Assembly (NCBI GenBank): GCA_900708905.1
Contig: CAADRB010000005.1
Location: 6,102,061 to 6,166,060 of the forward strand
Length of the DNA: 64,000 nt
Direction: 5' to 3'
Origin: Hymenolepis diminuta
Taxonomy: Eukaryota; Platyhelminthes; Cestoda; Cyclophyllidea; Hymenolepididae
This document shows positions 49,301 through 58,328 of this stretch, one piece after another. The notes under the pieces are model-generated. The model had not been told where the DNA came from. It saw nothing but the letters and a program-made list of their open reading frames with translations, and ran no database searches. How positions within the stretch are numbered: the stretch's first letter is position 1; each line of letters begins with the position of its first letter. The position numbers were made by a program, and so were the translations under genes.

Positions 49301-52300
49301 CCTTCCTTCTCTCTTCTAAAACAGGTATCTATGATGTCTCGAACTATGCTAAGATGATGACCATTCAGAGTCAATATAGTCTTTGTGTAACCTCATTCCA
49401 TGCAGGCTCCTCTCAATCAACCTAATCCCTTGTTTGTTGTTGTTACATGGACTGGCCTATAACCCCGCCAGATGTGGTTGTTAACCCCCACTTACCATCC
49501 TTACATGGTTATACAGTTTGCGATTTGCATTTCATAAAACTTGTACTATACCGTACAGACGTCTTCTCCTTGGCTTCTTATTTTCTATAAAATTAAATTG
49601 AAGGGTAAATCCCTATGCCTTATCAAAATTTTACCTAGGTCATCACCAATCTCTGATACCTGATTATCTCGATCCCACAGTGGTACCTGAAGTATTTGAC
49701 CCTGCTGCAACCTCAAGTTCTCAGTAGAGAACCATCGTGCTCTCAGATTGCTTATTCTAATTAGCGGAATAATCTAATTAAGTGGTCCTTGAATGAGCGG
49801 CGCTAGTGTTCAGTTACCCAGATCAGCAGAGTCCGAAGCCATTCCATCTGCTTATGCTACGCCTATCTGTAATACTATATAAAATTCCCATTTAAAAACA
49901 AACCGGGGAGGGGGGAAGGGGGGAGGAAGAGGGTAGGGGAGGCAAACACACGCATCATTTATCGGCACTTACGCTTCCCTCTCAGCCCTCTTTTACTCTC
50001 TGGAATCCTCATCATGAACAGTCGTTTGCTTTTGCTAGCTGCCAGCCCTTAGTGGTTACTCCAACGAACTAGTGACCCTGTGAGCATTCACCCTTCTGAT
50101 TAACAAGTGACTATTTCTACAAGGTCTACCTAGTATTGCAGCATGCCACATCCTCTAGCTCCTAGCTATCTTGTTTGAGATGAAGCCAGGAAAAGGAATG
50201 GCTTAGCTACACTGAGGATTGCTAATAAAAATATGAGGTCTGATGACTAATAAAGAAAAAATAATTTTAAGATTTTATGGTATTTACTAAGGCGATATGA
50301 CTTACTTTAGAGATGAAATTGCCGATAACTCTGATTCCATTGCTCCCAATTCTCTTATTCCGTGCGAGACAGAGTTCACTACAGGGTCTGTAGTAATCTA
50401 GTACCTCCAAAAGACCGAGCAGCGTCTGCAAATTTACGAAAACATTTAGGTCATAAGCAACACTTTTAAGTCCAATTTGCGTAAAAACACTTCAATAAAA
50501 ATCAGAATATGTGCTGTACGATATAATAACAGAGAGAAGAAAAGAATCATCAGATGCATCCGCTGTTCAAAACTTTGGAATTTGAGACACGGAATTGATC
50601 TGATTATAATTCTTTAATTACTCCCGGAATCACATGAAGCAAACTCCTGATAACACTCCAGATAACCGCTCTCCGTTGATCAAAATAACCAGAAACGCGG
50701 CCAAAGAATCAATATGTCGGTTCAAGAATAAAATCGAAAAACAAAGGACCGAGATCAACGGATTTCTTCAACGTAGAAGACACAGATGGTTAAAACGCCA
50801 GATTTCAGGATTTCATTTGCAATATTGAAATTAAAACTCACCACAAACTCTTTTGAGAAAGCAGTAGCACAAATTTTTCTGATTAAACATTTCAAATCCG
50901 AATCTCAATACCCACGGTATGTCCCTATAGTTATGCATCCGTTTTTCAAATTAGTATAACAATAAAAAAACGGACATTATTATGATAAAAAAACAAAAGA
51001 CCTCTAACAGGACCAGACATCTAGAAAACATCGTAGAAAAACACCAGCAACTTAGTTATTATCGTCCTCGAAGAAGACGAAAATTTACCTGTGCATTGTG
51101 GAATTAATTGGACAAATACAAATCACCATCGCTGCTACAGGAAAATTTTTTGAAAGATGCGAAAATGTTTCCTTTTTGAAATAATTTCGAATTCAACAGA
51201 TTTATAATATTGATAAGATTTGGAATGGTTCGTGTTAAATTATTAAGCCCATTAAATAAAAGGCCGCCTCAAATATATGTAACATTCAATATTGCATTTA
51301 CAAAGGAGAAAAAACTAGATCAAGAAACATGGACATCCTGATTCTAAAAACAATACTTTCAGCGGTTGAAATTGCCTAGTCCATAAGGCATTCATGACTC
51401 GGGTACTTGGGAGTATTCCGTTTAGCTACAGAGGGGTCTTATGGAGGTAGGAGCTATTAGTTCCTATGACCAAAAGTTTGTACTCGTCTGCCTTTACGAA
51501 ATCCGCTTTTCACAAACCAGTTTATATTCACTGATTAAAGAAGGCATTCATGCAAATCCACTAATTTCAAAAGACTGATGCTATTAGGTAATATAAGTAG
51601 CAATTACCAACTAATACACTTTCTTTTGATGGTCCATGTAAAGGACTTGCATAGATTATGGAAAGAAATCCTAACTACCTAAACCGTTTAAATCACGAAA
51701 AGAAAAAAAATTCCACGACTTCTCCGCCTATTCATCTAAAAGATTACTACTACACTGGTAAATTCGATTATTACTATTAGTGATAATAAAATTGACTGAA
51801 ACAACCGAAATGAGTTAAATGCGCTTACCTTATCAGTGAGATTAGTATTCTCAAAACTAAAATGATATGCCTCGCAGTATTTAAAAATCTCCTCAAGAGC
51901 CTCGATATCCTCTTTGCATAGTTGAGTACCCTTGAGTGTGATGGCCGGGATTTTGGTTTTGGTGAGAGGAGTAGTGATCTTCTATCAGATAAATATATTA
52001 CTGAGCTAAATATACAGTAGTGTGCGTTAAAAGTATGAAGATATCACTTACTGAGAGCTGTTCAATAACGGTAGAAAGTGGGGGACGGTTTATTTTAAGA
52101 CAGGCTTCTGCATATTTATCAATGATAACATGATTAGGGGTATTTCGATCTGTATGTACGAAAAAAATGTCAACAAGTTTTTCTACTAATTAGAATTAAT
52201 TATAAGAGGAGAACTAACCAATACACCAAGCTTCAGCAACATTCGAAAATTCGGTGACTAATTTATCGTCTTCGGCGAAACGGACACATTTCTGATGTTG

Positions 52301-52384
52301 AGAACCAGAGAGGTCGAATCCTGGGACGTTTAAAGTTCTGGCTTCTGGGGAGTTGGCTTCATCAATACTCGCTCCAGACAACAT
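28376..52384 (-). CDS. PPP1R37: Protein phosphatase 1 regulatory subunit 37 (LRRC68) homologue
   Basis: Eight exons: 52384-52219, 52149-52052, 51981-51829, 50425-50306, 47597-47103, 46813-46325, 40020-39803 and 28691-28376. All junctions keep phase and give 684 residues. In animals this protein binds and inhibits protein phosphatase 1. Near the N terminus, K32-C-V-R-F36 fits the PP1-docking RVxF motif and sits where the vertebrate protein has KRVSF. The order of segments then follows the vertebrate protein: a VIIDKYAEACLKINRPP block, ITLKGTQLCKEDIEALEEIF, TWLDIRGIPLL, leucine-rich repeats (about 90-510, for example LQVIDLSHNDLG) and GLACQGAIALAE. After the repeats comes a helical LDLIHTIHLQLAANLD block. 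The last exon is acidic and serine-rich (EFSSSDSEEES). The start ATG is chosen 30 nt after a splice acceptor at 52415, and upstream exons are possible. The last junction spans 11 kb with a gap and rests mainly on phase. Confidence 0.88.
30906..31005 (+). repeat. Interspersed repeat copy, inverted relative to 37270-37372
   Basis: About 100 bp match the reverse complement of 37270-37372 with only a few differences, starting with CAAGACAACAACTGGGGACA. The high similarity means a recently active or locally duplicated repeat. The left edge overlaps a small palindrome (GTTGTC-AA-GACAAC). Confidence 0.8.
33945..34110 (+). repeat. Possible SINE fragment with B-box-like motif
   Basis: The sequence has a B-box-like segment, GAGTTCAAATCT, preceded by ggagggtcat and followed by 'caccagtgcaac', which also occurs in similar form near 16532 downstream of the tRNA-like boxes. 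It is weak and may be a diverged member of the same SINE. Confidence 0.25.
35690..35735 (+). repeat. GA-rich simple repeat
   Basis: A purine run of (GA)n and GGGA units. It lies inside a reverse-oriented copy of the T/C-rich repeat family. Confidence 0.7.
36897..36975 (+). repeat. Diverged repeat copy, direct relative of 39495-39570
   Basis: It shares 'tcgatgaaggtgacgatta', then 'gaccagccgacagattggttcga', then 'gggaaatag' with the copy near 39495. The short open frame over it is a by-product. Confidence 0.5.
37270..37372 (-). repeat. Interspersed repeat copy abutting the assembly gap
   Basis: This is the reverse-complement partner of 30906-31005. The known sequence stops at the centre of the palindrome found in the other copy, where the run of N begins. 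Confidence 0.8.
37373..37422. other. Assembly gap (50 N)
   Basis: Fifty undetermined bases, a placeholder length rather than a measured size. It lies within PPP1R37 intron 7. Confidence 0.99.
39495..39570 (+). repeat. Diverged repeat copy, direct relative of 36897-36975
   Basis: Same block order as the copy at 36897 ('tcgatgaagatgacgatta', 'gaccggtcaacaaactggttcga', 'gggaaatgg'). It lies just beyond the donor of the 40020-39803 exon. Confidence 0.5.
42243..42475 (+). repeat. Repeat family A, copy 1 of the local cluster
   Basis: Shared blocks with 43535 and 44405: 'aaatcagcgggtcaacaagctctgga', 'gtaatctcacgtatgagcttgagt', 'gactcaatgcttgtagaattcaaataaag', 'tttgatgtcctgg'. No open reading frame. 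The nature of the element is unknown; it may be a non-autonomous transposon. Confidence 0.55.
43535..43830 (+). repeat. Repeat family A, copy 2, with a central insertion
   Basis: It begins 'aaattaactggttagtaaggtctgaatata' and ends with 'ttcaaagtttaaataaaggctcttgacatcctgac'. Between them is extra sequence that the 42243 copy lacks. Confidence 0.5.
44405..44640 (+). repeat. Repeat family A, copy 3
   Basis: Contains 'aataaatcaaccggttaacaaggtttgaatat', 'gatctcacccatgcactcgagagtcag' and 'acaactcaatgctttcaagatt' in the same order as the other copies. The 3' block is diverged. Confidence 0.5.
45300..45440 (+). repeat. Repeat pair, left copy (partner 54835-54975)
   Basis: Shares 'tttattttccacct', 'tgcttcttttaat', 'tttatttacattacg' and 'aatataaa..gac' blocks with the copy near 54835 in the same orientation, with moderate divergence. 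Confidence 0.6.
47700..48720 (+). repeat. Cluster of LTR-like/TRIM-like pyrimidine-rich repeats
   Basis: At least two partial copies follow each other. Each has an 'acacgcttgtcat..acctactcctacgcttcc' block, a 'tttggtcaatacattttggcc' block and an end such as 'ctacaaattggtgac' (about 48416) or 'ctacaaattggggacc' (about 48707). The last motif resembles an LTR end followed by a primer-binding site of the TGGTGACC type. There is no coding sequence, so a solo LTR or TRIM-like origin is inferred. Confidence 0.45.
49600..50095 (+). repeat. LTR-like/TRIM-like repeat copy
   Basis: Same block order as the 47.7-kb and 57.4-kb copies. It begins 'gaagggtaaatccctatgcc', holds 'cttaagtggtcct' as in the 48.09-kb copy, and ends 'aactagtgaccctgtgagcattcacc'. 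Confidence 0.45.
49905..49942 (+). other. G-run, potential G-quadruplex
   Basis: Four or more G-tracts of 3-6 bases separated by 1-7 bases occur within 38 bp in otherwise AT-rich DNA. They fit the G3+N1-7 quadruplex pattern. The run lies on the template strand of PPP1R37 inside an LTR-like repeat copy. Confidence 0.6.
50426..51828. other. PPP1R37 intron 3 (1.4 kb), no gene seen
   Basis: AT-rich sequence between exons coding FENTNLTDK and TLLGLLEVLDYY. The short open frame at 50634-50828 has no support as a gene. Confidence 0.6.
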
Positions 52385-54834
52385 TCGTTTACTTCCGCGG
52401 AAGTGGAAAACTATCTGAAATGAAATTTCCTAAAACTACAGGTTCAGAGGAGCGTAAAAATTAATAGTTTAAAGAAGTAGCAAGTGAATATTCTACTACA
52501 TTCGCATCATAAATAAGCTGTTACTTAGATTCTAACAAAACGTTATCTCAGTTAAATGGAACAGACATCAAATGGCAATTTAATGCCACAGAAGGAGTAA
52601 TGATTACAGTGTGTATAAATAAAAGCTTATTACAATGGAAAAAAATTTACTTAGATCCGACAATCATCGGGGTTAAAAGGCAACAGAATCTTGAGGTTTA
52701 TCACAAATAAATCACAATGCCTACCTCATCGAATAAATGCTGTACTTTTATTTGATAATGTATCCGCTTTTTAGCTTGAACAAACAAATCGCGATTTTCA
52801 AGGTTGAATGTCAAAAATGGCATGAGGATAGTATATTAATAGTTTTTATTATCTAGTTAATACCATATATCTATACTGAATAAAGTTATTTATTCAGCTA
52901 AAAAGTCTTCTATTTTTACATTCTACTTAGTTAAAACTGATCATTTAATAATTTCGATCAAATTCCATTCATAAGCATGTACTCTCATGGATCCAAAAGA
53001 ATAAAGCGTGAAACAACAAAAGAAGGGGTTTATAAATGCGGATTCTACAACAATTAATTTTTAATTGAACGAACAGTTGTTTAGAATGATATTTTTATTT
53101 TTTGGGGACACGATTCTATTTTGTAATCATGTTTTTTTACCTAACTGAACTCAAGAAGCGTGTATTTCATTAGCAAAGCAATAGCAATTGATTTGTTTCA
53201 AATACAGTTATTTAAAAAAGGTTTTCATAGTATTGTATGGACTTTTGTAAGTATCAAATAGTAATTTAAAATTTTTTACCGCTGAGGCATTTGGGGACAC
53301 ACAACCATTCAGAACAAAACCATTTGAATATTTAAACCCAATAAGGGTATAGCTACACTATCTCACTCCATTTTATCTGAATCTATTTGCTGTTAGCATT
53401 TCTTTAAAAAGAAACTACTTGAATAAGAATTTTTGGCATGATAAACATATTAAACCAATCAGCAAAAGGCAGAAATTGTCATGAAGGAAATATTTGCGAG
53501 AATAACATTCGAAGAGGAGAACTAATCAAATATTGATGAGTTTATAAGTAGGCTTAGTTCGTGAGCTTATTTACCGAACCTAATTTTCTTTATCACTTCG
53601 CTCCAGTCTCGCACTCCGCCCCTTGAAGAATGCCAAAGATGGTCGCCACAAATATTTAGTTTTAGAAAGTAACATGGATATTCCTCGAAGAAAGATCTTT
53701 TTTGACAAGCATTTCCTCATCATTCTTAAAAAAGGTATAAATATGTATTTAGAAAAATGTATCATTAGATATATAACTTCAGCATCATAAGCTAAAATAT
53801 TTAGTTTTAGGATGATTATCTGTCTAATTACTTAGCTGACGTTGAATGTATCTTATACAGCTGAAAGGCAATAGTCATACAGTGATAACTTCTTTGGTAA
53901 CAAACTTCGATTTATTAGACAATGAAAAGAAAAATATCAAATAAAGATGATATAATCTATTTGTCACAAGACATCACTATTCACAGTGATCGCCAGGTTC
54001 TAGCGACAAGTCCAAATTTCCGATTACAAAGAGGACGATAAGACCAAAGATGAAAAATCCATTAATTTTCCTCTTTTTAATAAGAACGAATTTATCTGTA
54101 ATTTGAACTACCTAATTAGATTATAATTGTTTATTTACGATAGGGAGCAAATGGACCAAGCAAAATGGACGCACGTGGTGATGAGGTTAAGAATATCTAC
54201 CGCTTCCTTGAACATTATCTAAGCCTGTCGTAATCTCGTCATCTCCACTGAGTCGGCTCAAAGTAGTAGTCTACAGTTTACCTGTGCATTACCGAATTTC
54301 ATCCTTTCAGGTATGTTAACCAGCACTGATTGTATAGCAAACGATGGGGGCAGATTGACAGTTAATTTTTCTGAACCCGAACTGACCTGACCTCCTTATT
54401 TATGTTCCCCCCCGGTTACCCTAGTGATATGTTCTTAAACAAACAATTCCTCTTATCCGTAATTGTTACTTTAAAGGAATTAAGTTCTCGATTATATGTG
54501 TTAGTTTTTACTCCAATTAGCCATCTCTAAGTGGTTAAAAGTTTTATGTTATTACAAATTTTTAATTAAAAACTTGTTTACTGCTGAACACATGTCTTCT
54601 CTTTGACTACCTGTTCTCTGTTATTGCTAGGACTATAAAATGCTGCTGTCCTTAGGGTGCAAAATAAGTACTATCTGGGACAAAAGTCACAAGGAGAAAG
54701 GTATATTCATCAAAGTTATTATATACGAGAGAGAAAACTGAATTAGAGATCGTCAATTTATATTTCTGAATTTAAGTTGAACTAGTCCATGAATAAGATA
54801 AATAACCCAATACTTGCAACTGCAAATGAATCCG

Positions 54835-54975
54835 TTTATTTTCCACCTAATTACTGCTTCTTTTAATTCCCTTTCACTCAAACGACTTTATTTATATTAC
54901 GGGTACAAGTATTGCATAATATAAACGACATTTCGATAGGAAAACGTCTGTCTTATTTTGATTTGGTGGTTTGAG
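54835..54975 (+). repeat. Repeat pair, right copy (partner 45300-45440)
   Basis: Direct, moderately diverged relative of 45300-45440. The two copies are 9.5 kb apart. Confidence 0.6.
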
Positions 54976-55264
54976 TTGAAGGGTGCTATAACGTAACCAA
55001 CTAGGAGTTCGGATAGTAATCTAGCAGAGCCAACAATCTAGAAAACTCGGTAACATAGCAACTTAACACAGAAGCTAATAACCAACGGCAGATAAGAAGG
55101 CACGTTATAGTCAACACGAATATATTCACGAAACTCCATCTCAATCGGTATCGGCTTAAACAAATAAGAATAATTATCAAGTGTCTTTTATCAGTGGGGA
55201 AATAAAGAAAGAAATTACATTTTTATTCACAGAAGAAATATTGGGAATGGGGGAAAATAATTAT

Positions 55265-55600
55265 CGTTTCTTCTAACAAGGGTGACCCTCTAGACAGTCC
55301 CAAAATTACCCTTCATTCACGTCCCCTATGAAAATACTTTGGTTTCTCGCCCCTCTCTGTCATATCAGACAATTTTATCAAATCTCCTTTTTTCTATAAA
55401 TGTCCCGTTTCATTTGAAAGTACATCTACACTCATATCTCATGCGGGCCCTTGCCCAAGTTACTCTAATAAACTGTCTTCGTATTTCAACTAGGACACGC
55501 GAGGAGACACATACTCATCATATACCTGCTCCTACGCTGTCCCCTCATCATTTGGTTCCTTATCTCTCACCCTCTTGAATCCTCATTTGGAATAAGTCAA
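55265..55600 (+). repeat. LTR-like/TRIM-like repeat copy
   Basis: Shares 'cctatgaaaatactttggtttctc', 'tataa.tgtcccgtttcat..gaaagtacatctacac' and 'gcccttgcccaagt' blocks with the copies at 47.7 and 57.4 kb. Confidence 0.45.
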
Positions 55601-55779
55601 GCCACCCCTACTACCAGATCAGTTCACAGGTGGCAGGCAAGCCACGCCATTTTTATTAATAAGTAAATTATTTTTATAGACAAAACATTTCTTCGTTTTG
55701 TTTTGATAGCAAAATCTCTTCACATGCTGTTCCCAAATCTTGACCTCTAAATCCTGCTGAGGGGACGGATTGTCATAGC

Positions 55780-56570
55780 ACGGCGAGAGATCTCCTTAGC
55801 TGAATAATCGATCGATGGGAACAAAATTTGGCAAAATGTATAATAAAATTGTGTACTAGAGTCCGTAACGAACACTTCTGGTACACTACGAGTTTATGGA
55901 GAACAGAGATAGCTGATCTGCCTGTTGTCGACAAGAGTAGAATAACATCGGACCCTTTCGAATGTGAATTTGTCACCGTAGCATATGTCCCACCTTCAGT
56001 GGATCCGAAATGGTAATTTAGATCTGAATCTTGGAAGAATCTGGTTTCTACGGGTGAATATGAATAGAAGGATGAGGGATATCGATAACATGTTGACACT
56101 GGTTGCATTCACTCACGAGATTTTCTGCATTCGTAGGTTCGAGAGTAGGTGTCTGGCAGATTTCGTTTTCGTCTGGGAATTGGATAAGGCTGAGCTCATC
56201 TATCCAGTCCAGGCCAAAGAGGTTGATATTTCAATCTGTACCGTAGAACTCCATGAAGATCGTTTTCTCTGGAAATGTTGCCTCGCATCGCGTCCATACG
56301 TAGAGTCGCACAGAATGAGATGTCGGAGATAGTGTTGATCTGGAGCACAAACGGTATACCAATAATTCTTAGGTTAACTTATTTTCTAGAACCAACATTT
56401 ACCTGCATTAACGTACCATAGCTCTGCCTCGTCTGAGTTAACATTCCCTTGTTGTTCGGATTCTGCCTTGCTGAACTGTTTGCAGAAGTATCTCACCAGA
56501 AGCCACCTTTGTGGCCATTTTTGTTGCAGTTCTGGCAGCCACGTTTTCGGAAGGGCAGTCTCGTCCTCCG
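55780..56570 (-). mobile_element. Gypsy-like retrotransposon relic (zinc knuckle and protease region)
   Basis: On the minus strand a CCHC-type knuckle is readable as CQNCNKNGHKGGF, with the final cysteine replaced by tryptophan and then a stop. About 90 nt further on is YGTLMQVNVGSRK and, after another stop, a segment resembling the start of a retropepsin with NT where the catalytic DTG should be. The rest is diverged but aligns as DNA with the relic at 63130-63720. It is inactive; the ends are approximate. Confidence 0.5.
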
Positions 56571-57364
56571 CAAAATCAGTTTTGAGGAGCCCGTCCCTTC
56601 AGTAGATAGATAGTCAGTATTTACGAGTTCTCTCAGGTTGAACGATTGCGGTTCATGCTCCAGCTCCAGGTTCGAGTTCTTGACATTGAGTTACTTGTTT
56701 TTCGGAGTTACAGCTAGCAGAACCTCGGACGGACTGCCTACTTCGGACTATGAGCCATTAGACAGATGTCGAGGAACTTTAACTTCCAAGTCAAAGTTTC
56801 GATTATGCTACTCGACCTTTTCGGTTGTCAAGAAAATGTAATTGATAACTTCATTACCATTTCCTGAAGTACTAGTCCTCATGGTACCGCAAGATATGGT
56901 GTGATCACTGTTCGAATAGTCATATTGTCGAATCCCTGCATAGCTTATCAGTATTTCGTTCTTTAATAAATACCTATTAAAACTATGCTTTCAACTAACT
57001 TTTGTTCCGCATTTCTGAACGCTGGATGTTTATTATAACATCGTTTCCACTTTGTGTTGACATTTATGCCCAACCTTTTCAAATTCTGGCTCTCATATAA
57101 TTATTATTTTCTCTTATTTTACATGATAGTTCAGGATACCACTGTTTTCTACTCAAATACGGATCTTTATATCAGAGAATGGATAATGCATCCAACTTCT
57201 TTTTAGGATTGCCACAAGGTTAAAAATGAAATATCGATAAATCTAACTTGATGGAGCCCCTAAAATAGCTCTACTGACAGGATTTAATGCTTCTTTTCAT
57301 AGCAAACTTAGATTTAACTTATAATTTCAAAATCATATCCACGACTGCTCTATTGAAAAAATCT

Positions 57365-57860
57365 CAATTATACCGAAGGATGACTCTCTATGCATTTTCT
57401 TAAATTACTCTTTGTTTACGTTGCCTATGAAAATACGTTGATTTTTCTCTTTTTTCTTTAACAGTCGCTCATTATTTAAAAGTATCCCCGCACTCATATC
57501 CACAAGCGCGTCCTTGCCCAGGTGACCCATATAAAATGTTTTAGTATTTCTACTCACACTCACATATGCACACGAAGACACACGCTTGTCTTTTATCTGC
57601 TCTTATGCTTCCCATCCATCTCCTCTCACTCTTCCGAATTCTCATCGTGATTTATTCGATGCACTTTGGCCTGTTCGATTCTTTGCGTTCTTCTTTTTGA
57701 AACTGTTGCTCGTTGTTGTTTGCTACTAGCTATGCTCTCAATTTCCATGGTCTGGTTCACTAGTTCCTACAGTTTGGTAAGTGCTAAATTTGTAATTTCC
57801 GTTCATGCCACTACGACTCCAAAAACTGGTGACCCTGTGAACATTCACCTTTCTGCACAA
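57365..57860 (+). repeat. LTR-like/TRIM-like repeat copy, most complete
   Basis: It begins 'gaaggatgactctctatgcatt' and runs through 'acacgcttgtc', 'tcgatgcactttggcctgttcgattcttt' and 'tggtctggttcactagttcctacagttt'. It ends 'actggtgaccctgtgaacattcacc'. The open frame at 57666-57866 is part of the repeat, not a gene. Confidence 0.5.
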
Positions 57861-58328
57861 AGTTAACTGCAACAATATAAAAAAACCGCTAATGAATATT
57901 AAATTATGCCCGTCTGTTAGTTTACTTCACTGTACTTAATCAGATAAATAATATCAATTTTATGCCCGATATTCAACGTGAGCAGCAAAATAACAGCACG
58001 TATTCTTATGAACTTTAAAGTGAAGTAGAATCATAAATCTCATAGACCAAATATACATACACTTTACTTAAATTATATGCTCGTAGATATTCATCCAGTT
58101 GTTGGGCTAATATAACATGAGGTAATGTATTTAATACAGCTGCTCTAGATTTTCGGGTTGTCGAGTCTCTTTACGATAACTGAGGACTGAAATAAGTTTC
58201 CACTTATTGTTGCAGCTCAAGATTGTAGCTCTCCTATTGGCTAACACAAAGGGCTAGCTTAGCCCGGTTTCGGTAAGAGCGATAGATTGGGAGGCGTGTG
58301 ACTTATGTCTTTTATTTTTACAGAACAT

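Larger units (their letters stand above)
47598..50305. other. PPP1R37 intron 4 with LTR-like repeats
   Basis: This separates the exons ending FISK and beginning YTSLTWLD. It is largely filled by T/C-rich repeat copies (47700-48720 and 49600-50095) and a G-rich run at 49905-49942. No gene is seen. Confidence 0.6.
52385..58328. other. Intergenic region between PPP1R37 and NVL, divergent
   Basis: The 5' ends of PPP1R37 (minus) and NVL (plus) face away from each other across 5.9 kb, so both promoters lie here. 52385-54800 is AT-rich without features. 54835-57860 is a patchwork of repeats and a Gypsy-like relic. A splice acceptor at 52415 and another at about 58323 mean that 5' UTR exons or trans-splice sites may exist for both genes. 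Confidence 0.5.

Noticed and set aside
45300..54975. The repeats at 45.3 and 54.8 kb as the two LTRs of one element
   Set aside because: They are too diverged from each other, the sequence between them contains conserved PPP1R37 exons, and no retroelement coding region lies between them.
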